Source: Nephrocerus scutellatus (Eukaryota > Arthropoda > Insecta > Diptera > Pipunculidae). Taken from it: 64,000 nucleotides of DNA. The position numbers and the translations under genes were made by a program. Under the pieces are notes generated by a model that ran no database searches, was not told where the DNA came from, and was given only the letters and a program-made list of their open reading frames with translations. Location: contig OX352763.1 of the NCBI GenBank assembly GCA_947095585.1, forward strand, positions 15,115,462 to 15,179,461, written 5' to 3'. This document shows, in pieces, positions 10,866 through 22,262 of the stretch (positions are counted from its first letter, which is position 1; each line of letters opens with the position of its first letter).

Positions 10866-11699
10866 GAGTATGCTCGGAATGAGTAATGTCTTCGTACTTT
10901 GCGACCCGAAGTGGACTACTGGTACTTACCTTATGGGCAAGTCTTTGTATTTAGTAGTTCATTACGTACAATCCGTACAGGTCTGTGATTGGGACATACG
11001 GAATAGATATATTTCAAGGTTGGTAGTAATCCTAGTGACAAATGATAGGGTTCGAGGTTCCGGACGATGTGCTGCCAAGACTGAAGCGTAGCTAAGCCGA
11101 GGCACTCATACTGAACGAACTGAGTCCTTTGATGTCAGATCTCACCAAGGTCGCGTTGGTACCGCGGGAGTTGTCCGTGCCCACAGATAAAATAAGGCCG
11201 GCCGTAAGGTTGACAGGTCTGAGGACAACTTTGGTTGAGGACCCAGCTCGTTCTGGGGATGAAACGCGGAGGGCTTACGGTTTTACGAGAACCGCTAAAT
11301 AGGCATAGTTCATGAGCATGCTTAATGGCGAAAGCTAGGCAAGCAGGGTTCGTCCCACTCAAAGAATGATGACCATTAGCTCTCAGTAAAACCATATCTC
11401 CATCGCTGAATAGCTTTTCTGGAATATACAAAGGATTAGGTAACATAGTTTGATTTTTACCCTATGAAGATTGCCCAAAATTTTGGCGGAATTTAGTCAG
11501 TAGAAAACTTCAACAAATAGTCAGAAGGGCTGCATATTGTTGCCATATTTGGCGCCGACCGATAGTAGAAGAGAAATCTTTTTAATAGCTTGTTTGAAAA
11601 AAATCGTGCACTGGAGAGCGGGCTAAAAATTGATCCGAAAATTCCATCAGCCACCGAAAGATGCCGACGCTTAGTTAATGTAGAGTATTTAAAAAAGCT
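10866..11699. other. Unrecognised sequence with a 103-codon minus-strand ORF
   Basis: The ORF at 11446-11135 (minus) is open for 103 codons and fairly GC-rich compared with its surroundings, but has no motif I recognise. It lies directly upstream (on the minus strand) of LOA-A RNase H sequence and might be more of that element or a different relic. No function is proposed. Confidence 0.3.
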
Positions 11700-12015
11700 A
11701 ATCTGCTGACAACTTGAAACTTTGTTGAGTTTTGTAGGTCAATGGGTTGAGGTATCTGCCTTTTTGCTTTAATTCCTTGCAGAAACATATGATGTGAAAA
11801 AACTCATCAGTTGTGTAGTGCGCTCGTTACCACAGATAATATCAAATTTTTCTGAGATCTGAAAGCCAACAAGTAGAAGTAACTGCCATAAAAACTAACC
11901 CGAAATAATAACCTTTTTTGCTTTAACTCCCCACAAGCAACTCTGATGTAAAAAATCATTTGTGTAGCTACCACAGACAATTTGAAACTTCTTTGAGGTC
12001 TGTACATCAATGATG
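11700..12015. repeat. Degenerate tandem repeat, units of about 130-155 bp
   Basis: Three versions of an ACAACTTGAAACTTTGTTGAG-type block start near 11708, 11833 and 11976, and a TTTTTGCTTTAA(T/C)TCC block occurs at 11761 and 11915. Spacing is irregular because of indels. Non-coding. Confidence 0.55.
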
Positions 12016-13924
12016 TTTGTTACGTACCAAATTACAGCTTTATATGAATAGAGTCTACTACACAGAAACCTAACTATGCTGCATATCTCGATATGTCATT
12101 TTATCCTCTTTTCCAACACCTACGCAAAAAAGCCACGTGCATAAATTTAAGAGATTTCGGAAGTGTCACCTTTTTCGGATCCTTGAGGATGATAAGAAAA
12201 ACACCACAATGTCGTATCAGTAAACCGACTCAGCAAGCTTAAAAGCACCACAACACCTCCTCGAAGGTCAACAGGAATTCCTCTTCCAGCAATAAATAAA
12301 ACATTACAACAATTAGGGATTCTGTTAAAATTATCACTACAGCAGGACAATTAATAACTCGGACACTAAGCAAACATTCTGGCACGCAATGCTTCCTTCA
12401 GTGTGCTCTCTTCGAATTAGCAAAATGAACATCTGCTGGCAAAGCACCTTTGGAGGAAGAACGTGGTATGAGTTGGTTTCTGTCTGTGTACCGAAGGGCA
12501 ACGAACCAATAAACATTTTCCGACTCACCGCTCATTAAAGTGACAAATGTTGGTTGGAAACATTGTTCATTCTTGGTCTGCTATGTGGCATTATCTGACT
12601 TGTCTTTGGCGAAATTGCCTTCGTTTCATCCTTTCAACTAAGTACGCTGCTTGAATAAAGTTCGAGAACGAACCTACAAACGTGAAGAGACTTTTGTGTG
12701 CATAAACAATCTGCGACGTAATGGAAACAAGCAAACGTCCTTTTATCTTGTCATGCCGCTTCATTCGCGATACACCCACATAGCACTTTGTCTTCCGGAA
12801 AGGAAGCAGCCACAATATCAACAGAAATTCTTTTTTTTCTTCTTTTTTTTTAAATTGAACCAAATCCAGCTCATAGAGTTGCCCTGCTAGAGCTCTTTCT
12901 GATAGGTTGAAACTCGGGCATATTTTACAATTTTCTAGGTCATCCAGGAGAAACTAATAAAATTTTAAGGTGTAGAGGAAATTCCCAAAAGTGGCTTATG
13001 ATGGCGATGATAATGGGTGGCATGCCGCGTTAGGCAAGATGTATAACATAATATATGCCCCGCAGCCGTCTGGTGGACTAGGAGCAATTGTAGGAGCCAT
13101 AGGTCGCGTTGCACGACCCATTTCTATGAAGTCATAGTCCACAGCAGGCGTTTCGGTGGGTTCGTCCTTTTTGCATGTCTATTCTCGGCGTTGGTTGAAT
13201 GGTGTAATTTAAAAGCCCCTTCTACGTTTAAATGAATTTATTGTTTGTCTTATCTGAAGGAGTATGATGACGACGACGACGACGACGACGATGCTGCCGG
13301 CGACCGACCAGCATGTCTTTTGATATTTTTTGGTGGATTGGTTGAGTGTGCATTTTTCTTTTTCTTCTCTGATATCATCTCATATGCAACGAGTTGGTTC
13401 TTTTATCCTTTTTCTAGTCGTCCTCTACTTGTATAATTAATTGTTATTAGTTTCAACGACATGAGTTATTGTGAATGTAATGAAGGGAAAATTAAATTTT
13501 TGTCCATGGCATGAATATATAGGAATTCCACCCGCTATGGACATATTTTTCATGGGTTTCACCATCCCTTTTAATTAAAAAAATGTCTTCTTGAGTGTTG
13601 ATCCTTAAAAATTATATGATGGATATTTTAAAGGCTTCTTAAGGAATGCTGGACACGTACTTTGAGTGATTTTGATAAGCAGTTTAAAACGTTCAAACAC
13701 AGAACGGCTCTGAGTTAGATGATATTTTTGAAATAGTCCTGGAAAGGTGTTCTTAAAGACTGGCAAGACTATCTATTCTGTCCATACTTCTGAAATCTTT
13801 TCGGGCATTTGAAAAACACTGTCTCCTCGTTGAGATAAGCCCCAAATGAAATAATTCAAAAAAAAAAAATGAAATGAAATAAATCCTTTATTAGCATTAG
13901 CGCTTCAGATCTCATGCTGTTATA
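12016..13924. other. No recognisable gene
   Basis: Contains two poly(T)-rich tracts near 12830-12855 and a GAC microsatellite, otherwise short random ORFs. Nothing else is recognised. Confidence 0.55.
13269..13290. repeat. (GAC)n microsatellite
   Basis: Seven consecutive GAC units. It makes a poly-Asp run in the overlapping short ORF, which is an artefact of the repeat. Confidence 0.95.
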
Positions 13925-14240
13925 TTTGAATGAACGCTACCAATATGTTGAAATAAACGGAATCAAATCTAGTTTTATCTGCTGGCGTACCGCAAGGGTC
14001 CATTATGAGCAAGCTTATATTTGCTATGTATATAAATGGAAACACAATCCACTCTACAAAATATCACCTCTTTGTGGATGAATTGCAAATTTATTTTGAA
14101 GTTAAAATAAAAGTTAATGAAATTCATAATGATATCGATAATATCATTACTTGGTCGGTCAACAATCCTGTTGAATCCGAAAAAAATCCCATGCAATTAT
14201 ATTTTCAAGACAAAGAAAACAAATCGCTTACGATTCGATG
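13925..14240 (+). mobile_element. Non-LTR reverse transcriptase fragment (CR1/Jockey group)
   Basis: The plus strand reads YVEINGIKS, then SAGVPQGSIMSKLIFAMYIN at about 13975-14035, KYHLFVDELQIYF near 14060-14095 (the YADD catalytic box is replaced by FVDE), and NDIDNIITWSVNN near 14125-14170. Motif order is that of the catalytic half of CR1-like RT. Loss of the ADD residues shows it is inactive. It is followed at 14343 by RTE-B sequence in the same orientation, so two elements are joined here. Confidence 0.78.
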
Positions 14241-14342
14241 TAAGTCAATATCAAGGTTGGTGAAAATAAAGTATCATATCCTATACCCATACGACGATCA
14301 CAACAAAGAAACCAGAAACAAATACGATAAATACTCGTCCTA

Positions 14343-14765
14343 AATGCAGGGAGAGTAAGTCCTGGGGCTGTGATGTCGGGCGTAGAAGAGAAATGGAAAC
14401 GCCTTAAGAATACTGTCATTAGTACTGCTGACTCCATCCTTGGGAGTAGTCGTAGAGATCGGAACAACTGGTTCGATGAATGAACGTTTGAATGTTTCGT
14501 ACCGAGCAGTGCAACAATCTCATAGAACGCGGGCTCACGAAGATGAATATAAAGAGCTCAGAAGTTATGAAAAAACAGTTCACCGGCGAAAGGAAGCAGC
14601 CATCTCGTCCGTGAACTACAACAGTACAGAGAGGAAGGACCGTACCAGGTGACGAAGTTCTTGAAGATCGGTTTGATCGCGGATCTTAAAGGCATCTCTA
14701 AGCGATTGGAAGACCCTTTTCATGAGTTGCATGAGGCCAGGACTGGACACCGGTTGTAGATGATT
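14343..14765 (+). mobile_element. RTE-B fragment, endonuclease-RT linker joined to 3' end
   Basis: Translation across frames gives GVEEKWKRLKNTVISTAD, RRDRNNWFDE, then YKELRSYEKTVHRRKEAA at about 14555-14605, and LIADLKGISKRLEDPFHE near 14675-14720. That is the linker between endonuclease and RT. Immediately afterwards comes a HEARTGHRL-like ending, which is the extreme C-terminus of the family (compare 56345). The whole RT domain is therefore missing from this copy. Confidence 0.78.
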
Positions 14766-14875
14766 AATTTTTTAAATGGAATAGATGTACTTTTTTCTGG
14801 AAAATAAAAAAAAATTCTTGCAAAAATCATTATGAAATAATTCGCAAAACTGACATTTTTTCGTGGGCGTAAGTC

Positions 14876-15640
14876 TAAGACAAGTCGACGGCGGGGATAG
14901 TAACGCCTTGTAGTGGACGATGTCGGCGGCGATATGCTGAGATGTACCAGCAGATGTAACAACCTGCGGGGCAACCACACAGCGAAGTTACGTTGTACGA
15001 CGGCAAGAACAGTAACGGATGCAGTGGATGACGTCGGCAGCGATATGCTATGATGCCCAAGCGTAACAACCTGCGGGGCAACTACACAGCGAAGTTACGT
15101 TGTACGACGGCAAGAATAGTAACGAATGCAGGGGACGATATCGGCAGCGATATGCTGAGATGTACCAGCGTAACAATCTGCGGGGCAGGGTGGGGTGGAT
15201 GAGCAGTAACGTCGAAAGCGAATTTGGAAAAAGGCGTCGGCAGTGATGAGCAGTGACGTCGGCAGCGAATATAGAAAAGGCGTCGGCAGGGAAATGCAAA
15301 GCAAATTAATTAAAAAATAATTAATTAGCACTTACCGAGGCCTGATCTAGACAGCACAATGGCAACTAAGAAGCGACTAAGAGAGTGATCGCCTGCGTGC
15401 TTGCCCTTTAATACTCGTTTGCGTTGCAAAAATTTTAAGTCACGTGCTGAGATATTATTAGCCTGACCGGTGGCGTGATGTTATTTTGGCTGTCTTCGAT
15501 TTGCGTACCTAATTGTTGGCCGCACTGCGTTGATACAGGGTGAACTCGAATTTGTGAAAAAAGTATGTTGTTGTTTTGTGTGAATAAAATTCGGCCACAG
15601 AAATTTTGTTCCTCACAACGGCATAATGAGATAACACATC
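14876..15640 (-). mobile_element. Unclassified repetitive element, copy A (107-bp tandem units plus promoter-like end)
   Basis: Two modules shared with copy B at 38480-38998 in the same orientation: a tandem array (14880-15190) and an end module (15330-15640). Read on the minus strand the end module begins TGTGAGGAACAAAAT near 15640 and contains a TTAAAGG-type TATA-like stretch near 15400, then TGTCTAGATCA followed by CGGTAAGT, a good splice-donor match, then the tandem array. This resembles the LTR/5' leader of a retroelement, but no coding region, primer site or second LTR is seen. Superfamily unknown. Confidence 0.6.
14880..15190. repeat. Tandem array with 107-bp period, about three units
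   Basis: The landmark CTGCGGGGCA starts at 14964 and 15071, and as CTGCGGGGCAG at 15178: an exact 107-bp spacing. The unit also contains GCGAAGTTACGTTGTACGAC. Because 107 is not a multiple of three, the overlapping ORFs shift frame between units and are not coding. Confidence 0.9.
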
Positions 15641-15744
15641 TTATCAATTAAAAAGTGGAATCAGTCCATTCATTACATTGGTAAAAGCAAAATGTAGTAC
15701 TTGCCTGGAATTTTTTTTAATTAATATTCAAACTGCCAAATTTC

Positions 15745-15930
15745 AGCTCTCTAGGTCGTGTGGAAGTTGGTTAAAAAAGACCTCAAAGAAGTCGAAGAAA
15801 AACAAAAAATCAACCCATGACACGCGATACGCGCCATACTCGGAATAAAAAAAATGCTATTTTGGACTTAGACATCCACAAAATGTAAGCTCTCTAGGTC
15901 GTGTGGAAGTTGGTTAGAAAGGACCACAAA
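15745..15930. repeat. Direct repeat of 43 bp spaced by 143 bp
   Basis: AGCTCTCTAGGTCGTGTGG starts at 15745 and 15888; the 43-bp blocks differ at about three positions. Possibly two units of a 143-bp satellite. Confidence 0.8.
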
Positions 15931-16924
15931 TTGGTCGAAAATACAGACAAAAAGGGGTCAAGTCAAATAAAAGTTAAGTTTTTAAAAATAAAGGACTATA
16001 TGGCGTGTGTACCCGAAATACCAAGTTTTTTTACATTTACTTATATTTTAATTGAAATTCTTTTTCAAAACATTTAATATCAAAGTTTCAATTATTAACT
16101 TTCTATAATGAATTCAAAGGTCTCCTGTCCGATCAATTTCACATCTTTTTGAATTCTGGGAAAAAAACAAATTGTAATATGTACACTTTTATTCATTTAC
16201 CTAACAAGGAGTGAGGACGACATGACACAACATTTACCTCGTACACCCATACATATATTTGTACAAAATTCCCATGTCACAGACCCAATGTTTATGGCGG
16301 TAAAATTTTGTTACGGTCACAAAGTGTCAGAGAGAACTGTGCACCACTTTAATATTTGAAAATGTTCTTCGTTTTCTGGGTTGTGTGTGAAGCGAGTCAA
16401 AATGAACTCAAGTGTCCTTGTTTGAATGTTGACTGTGCTAAAAGCAACTTGTACAGAAACCATAGTAACTATTTAACTATTAGCTAGCCTGTTGAAAACC
16501 ATGAATTGTCAAACTTTCGTGAGTTCATAGTTCACAGTTGAAAATTTCCACGTGCATGCACAGGATTCATATTCAAGTGAATATGAGAGAAGTTTCGAGT
16601 GTGCCGATTTCGTGTGGCTTTTGATTGTACATATGATTGCACGAAATAAGTTAGCTCGTTCTCATCAAGTCGATTCAATTGTGATGGTGCGTTAATGTAC
16701 ATCTCAAGTGACTGTCAAAATGGCAAAACTGATATGGCTGCGTCGTTGTTTTTTTTTTGGCAATGCAAAAATATATTTTAATAACCACAGTACCGCTGAT
16801 AATTGAAAAATTTGCCAAAACAAAAAAAATGAAAAGCTAGCTGATCCTAATTTTACCTCCTTATTTCAGCCATTGAGAAATATCAGTAGAAACTTTAGAA
16901 TCACAGACAGTTTTTTTTTTAAAT
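15931..16924. other. No recognisable gene
   Basis: AT-rich, no ORF above 60 codons, nothing recognised. Confidence 0.6.
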
Positions 16925-17110
16925 AATATCTTCCACCACTTCCTTAAAAGGTTCTCCTCTATCTTTCAAAACAGGATAACCACATACGCTAAAGTCATTA
17001 TTGGTTCATACTAGTACGGCTTCATCCTAGGCAAATCAAAAACTGATCAGATTTACACCTTAGGCTGGTGATGGAAAAATGTCTAGAGTTTCAAAACTCA
17101 CTACACCATA
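16925..17110 (+). mobile_element. RTE-B reverse transcriptase scrap
   Basis: The plus strand reads FSSIFQNRITTYAKVIIGS, then YGFILGKSKTDQIYTLG near 17015-17065 and SFKTHYT, matching the QCGF.PGKST.DQIFTL block of RTE-B at 62475-62630. About 185 bp remain. Confidence 0.78.
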
Positions 17111-18261
17111 TTTCTTTGCATTGCATTTTACGATGAAATTAGTTTTGGAAATTTCGTAGTTACTGAAAGGACTTCCGTTCAAATGTAATTTGGGATGTAT
17201 ATTTAAAAATAAAACAATTACACAAACAATTATAGGATTATAATATCTCTGTGTCGTTTTTTTGATATCATCTTTCATATTCATATTCATATTCGCTTAC
17301 AACTCAATTAATTCCTTTTTAAGCTCCACACAATTTACTGACCCATGCACTGCACAAGAAACAAATCCATAATTGAACCCCCAAGTCATGGAAAGCAATT
17401 TCAACTTAAACATTAGTACAAATTGCATGCAATTGACTGCAAAGAGCCTCTTGCCTGGTGATTCCCTTTTACCCCCTATCAATTCCAATTCTTTTCTGAT
17501 CAAAATATAACAAAAAATTCGATAAGACAACAAAGACTGTAATTCATTTGAATAACAAATGCAGAACAAAAGGATACACAGAAACTGAAGAATTACGATA
17601 GCAAATTGCATACCAAAAGGATTTCATTTGGCCGCTTCCTTTGACTTTTAAAATATTTGCAATTACTCGTTGGGTCTGTAAGTCTGTATGCCTTATTGAA
17701 GCTGCACCAGCGACAAAGTTCAACGCTTCAAACAAACAACAAAGAAAAATCTGTTTCACTGTTAACCTCGAGCAGTATAAACCGATGGAACGAAAAGAGT
17801 CAAAGTACAATGGAGCGCCCGTGTACGACACAAGCAAACGGTTGAAAACGATTATTCCAAATTGCTCTTAAGGCGGATTTAAAGTCAGGAGCTGAACCAC
17901 ACATTACAATATGTCATGCACTCTTACAACATATAAGCGCTTGTAATACGGGCGAGGTACACAGCGACGACATTTTTAAGGACAGTCCGCTGCCCTAAGG
18001 CCAAAATGAAAGAAAAACACCAAAGGATGACACACAGTGTGATGTGGTTACTTCGAAACAACTTTCCCAGCCATGAAGCAATGATTGTTTAGAATCTTGT
18101 GGGAGTGTAGTACAGATTCAGCTGCACTTAAAATCTCGAAATGAGTCTTCTGGGATCTGCAGCATTCTTAGATTACACACAAGACACAGCACTTAACCAT
18201 GTACCTACTGCAAATCACAGGGCTGGATTTCAGGAGCGATGTAAAATTTAAGGTTTGTTTT
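17111..18261. other. No recognisable gene
   Basis: A (TATTCA)-like short repeat lies near 17272-17298. Overlapping ORFs of 60-104 codons have no recognised motif. Confidence 0.55.
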
Positions 18262-18430
18262 TCAAATAATAAAAATAAAATTAATATTCGGCGTAACAGA
18301 CCGTTGAGCAATCATAGTCTATTGCACGAGTTATATTTTGGAAGTAGATATATTTTTAAGCCATATCCAAAAGGCGAATTGAGAGGCTTTTCCATGACAG
18401 GAATTACTCTCGGAGTTTTGTCAGACAATC
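18262..18430 (-). mobile_element. tRNA-derived SINE, copy 3 (head missing)
   Basis: Plus-strand reading shows the AT-rich tail, then CGGCGTAACAGACCGTTG, a diverged body, CCAAAAGGCGAATTGAGAGG and ATTACTCTCGGA, in the same order as copy 1. The tRNA-like head is replaced by the 3' end of LOA-B at 18431, so LOA-B either inserted here or a deletion joined them. Confidence 0.78.
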
Positions 18431-19870
18431 AGGTTAGGTTAGGCTAGTTTAAGGTGGCTGTCAGTGAAACCAACACACTTATGAGCAATGGTCTCATTGT
18501 GATACCAAACGGATCAGGAAATTTTTTTTTCACCTACTCGTTGAACCAATTACAGCTTCGTATCAAGCATAAGAGACTGCTCATGTCAATGTTGGTAAGA
18601 TCATTAGTCTCGTAATAGAAGAAAGCTCCCCTATAGACTTTACGTTTTTGGGAGAGGGCTGGACAAGTGTAGGGAAGATGGATAAAGGTCTCCTCCTTCT
18701 CTTCATCATGCAGCTTCTGCATAAGTCATTCGAGAGAACTCCAAGTCTTGCTGTATGCTTTTCTATTAGACAGTGACCAGTGATGACACCTACAATATCA
18801 CCGATGTGCGATCCTTTTTGAGAGATCTAACATTTGGAGCGTTTCGGATCCAGCTTGAGCCAGATCTGTTGAGTCGCTATGCAAGTTGTACCGTTTGACC
18901 ACCTACAGTTAGTTTTTTTTATTAGCCACTTTAACATGAGATTGCATGTAGCGATTGGTATGCCTAAATAACCATATTCATGTTAGATGGGTAGTGTAGT
19001 TACTTGTTTTGAGAGTTCGTTAGCCACGCAGTTGGCTGAAATGTCTCCGTGCTCCGGCAAACAACACAGGTGGATTTTGAACCACGAGAGATGATCAGCA
19101 GTTTCCAAATTGGGCAAGAATTGAGTTTGTAGAGACTGATTCCATGAATTTCAGTGCAGCTTGGCTATCCGAGAATATACGGATATCCTTAGCGGATATG
19201 ACACTCTTCAGGCTTCACTGATCGCCATCATTTCAGCCTGGAAAATACTAAATTGATTTGGAAGATTGAAGGAGAGGCTAAGAGTTAGGAGTGATCGATT
19301 TCATTGCTAAACCACTGGGATATAGTTAGCTGCTACTTGCCTGCTGAAAATGTCAGGTGGTGTAAGGTCGAACAGAATATCTCGTGCGTTGGAAGGGGTT
19401 GTACGAAGTGCTCCGCTCACACGTAGACTAGCTGATATATATCATGGACTTTGCTTAATTTGGCTAAATTTACTTACTGATTTAAGGCAGTCTACCATAG
19501 AGTCACATCGTATAGAAGAGTGGGTCTTACGTATAACTAATGAGTTATATAGGGTTAAAGATCCCATTTGCTACAAATGGCTTTTTTGCAAGAGAAGAGT
19601 GCTACATTGGCTTTACGAACTTTTTCTTGTATATTTGGTTTACAGCTTATCTTTCTGTCCAGAATAAGATCCAAATACTTGGCTTTATCAGAGAATGTTA
19701 AGCTTATAGATTTTATAGAAAGAGGGTTACTGTGTGGAACTTTTTAATTCGTGGTGAATAGGACAAGCTCAGGTTTGTCAGTATTTACCCCTAAATCACA
19801 GCAATCTGCCCAGCAAGTTAGCTTGTTGAAGTTGAGTCTTAGGAAAATAGAATCACACCGCCGCACTGGC
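18431..19870 (-). mobile_element. LOA-B non-LTR retrotransposon, RT end to 3' terminus
   Basis: Minus strand, 5' to 3': NKLTCWADCCDLGVNTDKP then ELVLFTT at about 19745-19825 (RT palm/thumb), SDKAKYL-like and WILFW pieces near 19650-19690, then a degraded RNase H region with FSDSQAALKF near 19150-19175, a later C-terminal LMQKLHDEEKEETFIHLPYT cysteine region (18640-18725), ending FFYYETNDLTNID and SCNWFNE-stop near 18535. The non-coding end terminates in CCTAACCTAACCT at 18431-18445 complement. Many frameshifts. The same ending is found at 53990-54006. Confidence 0.82.
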
Positions 19871-21689
19871 CAACCAGAACGCAGCACGTCAGTCAGAATG
19901 CGGTCACGCAGAAGAGTATAAAAAGACATCGCTGCTTGTTTGACAGACGGGTTGTTGCGTCGTTGCTAGCCTTCATGGGTACCCAGACGTCATAAATCGA
20001 TCAGTTTAATTATATCGTATAGGTTCACAAGCTCAAGCTCACGTCACCTAAGTCACGTCTTACTCATCAAGTCTCACGTCAAGGCTCACGGCACCTAAGA
20101 TTGCTGTACTCTAAATTTATTCCTGATGCGCTGCCCTGATAGATCTATTTTGGATTATCTGCGATTTAGAAGACAGCTTTCTGAACACTGTTTGGATATC
20201 AATACTTTCAGCACGTATCTGTATCGACTGATAAGCTATAATTCGCGTAAATACGGGAAAAATTAAGCACTGATCTAGTGCCAAAGTAACATGCAAATGA
20301 TTTATTAGTAAAACAGCGATGGGTTTTGTGATAAAATTTAATACGTTATACGTTTAAGGGCGACTTATTTGGTGTATAGCACGCCCTTTTAATTCTATTT
20401 AAAAGATAATTATACATAAAATTTAAAATATATTCTGGTTTGCTGTGTGGGCCCTTTCCTGCGAACAGCCCTGAACCGGTGTCCAAATGAAAGTGTTTGA
20501 GTGAATTATACGTTTTTTCCAATGACAAACTTAGAATCATCGCTCAAACCTCAGACGACAACAAGATGAATTACACGGGCTATTCATGTTGAGAGTCCTT
20601 TTGTGTGCAACCATGCTATCAGCACAATACACTTAAGTGTCTTTGGATACACACCCATATTAACTTGCTCATACGTGTACTTTAACAGAGAAAAATGCAA
20701 AAGATAGCAATGGTAGGTAGTCATAATTGTGGCGGTATGTGAATAACACAGTGAGTTTGTAAAATTATAAGAAGCGCATATTGCATTTCGAACATTTGTT
20801 GGCATTTTGGATAATATTTTCTGTAGACCAATACACACAAATAAAGCATTTGGCAATGGTGTAAACATAAAATAAAAAAAACATGACTGATACTCTCCTG
20901 AACGAGAACAGTTTTGACGACTCTTTTCGTGTAACAAACTTATAAGTAAAACGTCCGGTTGTAGGGTGTAAAAAAAATGCAATGCATTCGTGCGTCGCTA
21001 CTAATGGACATTTTAGTGTAATACACTTGGAAAAACAGCAATTGTCCACGGTGTCTGCACAAATTTCCCGTATTAAATAGACATGTAGATAGTGCTTAGT
21101 TTTTGCCAAGATAAGTGTCGAAAACATCAGGAAAAAAGGAGATGTCTGTATGTGCCAGTCCAGACGACTACAGTTTTCACAATTTATGCAAATGCAGACA
21201 CAAAAAGCAATCACATTTCCTTAGAGGCCAACTTGAGACTGAACTTTGTGCCATGTGTTGTTTCTAAGTGTGTGGATAATGCATTTAACTTTCGGAAAGG
21301 ACCGCATGTTATTGTGTCTTTTTAAATAAAGGAAATGTATCAAAGTTTGTTATCCTGCTGTTAAAACTGTTTTGCTTCATATAAAGTTTATTCAAATTAA
21401 TAATGATTTCCAAAATGCATAGAAATATTTAAAGGATTTTTATCAAATTATCAGTTGATCTCCGAATTAAAGAAAGTATCGTGTTTAGTAGGGGCAGCGA
21501 TTTTACAAACTACTACAGAATATCAAAAGTTGTACCTGATAGGAATTTTTGTTTTTCCTTATCTTTTCAAATATATTTGCAAATATTTCTCTAAGCCTCT
21601 ATCAACAACTTTAGCCATTTAAGTCTTAAATCTTCAAAGAGTAAATAAAAAACACAATAAGTGACTTTAGTTTTAGGTATATAAAGCTA
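19871..21689. other. No recognisable gene
   Basis: Contains a short run of TCACGTCA-like repeats near 20035-20110. The longest ORF (21214-20765 minus, 149 codons) is antisense-overlapping, Cys/Phe-rich and lacks any motif I recognise; AT-rich composition can produce this by chance. Confidence 0.5.
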
Positions 21690-22262
21690 AAATACATTCT
21701 TATGAAATGGGAGGAAGTCAAAGTAGTTTTCATCACAAAAGCGGGGAAAAGTCCACATGGTTACTCAAAAAACCTAGGGCATAAAACTCCTTTATATTTT
21801 GTTCTGCATAGCCTGGAAAGGTTGTTACGTATACATTTGAGCTAAGGTTAAACTTAGAAACTAAGCAAAGTCACAAGCAACCTTACCGTGGAAGCAACCT
21901 TACATACCTTATTAAGCATAATTGAAAAATCAATATACTCCAAGGAGTACACACTACTAGCAATCCTAGATATTGAGGATGTGTTCAATACGTTAAAACA
22001 TAGGTAATCATAGAAGGACTGTCTGTCTTAGAGATTATGGATTACCCAATAAGCAGGCTTATCAATCAAATGCTTTTAAGCAAGATTATAAGAGTAGACT
22101 GAGCTGTGGGGTTCAGCCATAAAAATACTGGGTGTAAGAGGAACATCGCAAGGAAGTACATTATCGCCTTTCTTAGTAATCAATGGATTACTGTTAAAAC
22201 TGGAATGAGAAGGGATAAAGTGATAGCGTAGGCTGGTGATCTAGCGATAGGTGTATCAGACT
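21690..22262 (+). mobile_element. LOA-clade reverse transcriptase fragment
   Basis: Across frames: EVKVVFITKAGKSPH at about 21716-21760, RLLRIHLS, EATLHTLLSIIEKS then KEYTLLAILDIEDVFNTL near 21885-21995 (the first catalytic Asp of the RT palm is kept in LDIE), RGTSQGSTLSPFLV near 22140-22180, and a broken AGDLAIG box. It runs into RTE-A sequence of opposite orientation at about 22263. Frameshifts throughout. Confidence 0.83.

Noticed and set aside
14880..15190. CRISPR array
   Set aside because: Units are contiguous with no unique spacers, and the genome is clearly an insect's.
14875..15331. Overlapping ORFs through the 107-bp array
   Set aside because: The period is not divisible by three, so each unit is read in a different frame; not a repeated protein.
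20765..21214. 149-codon minus-strand ORF
   Set aside because: Cys/Phe/Ile-rich translation typical of AT-rich non-coding DNA; no recognised domain, and another frame is open across it.
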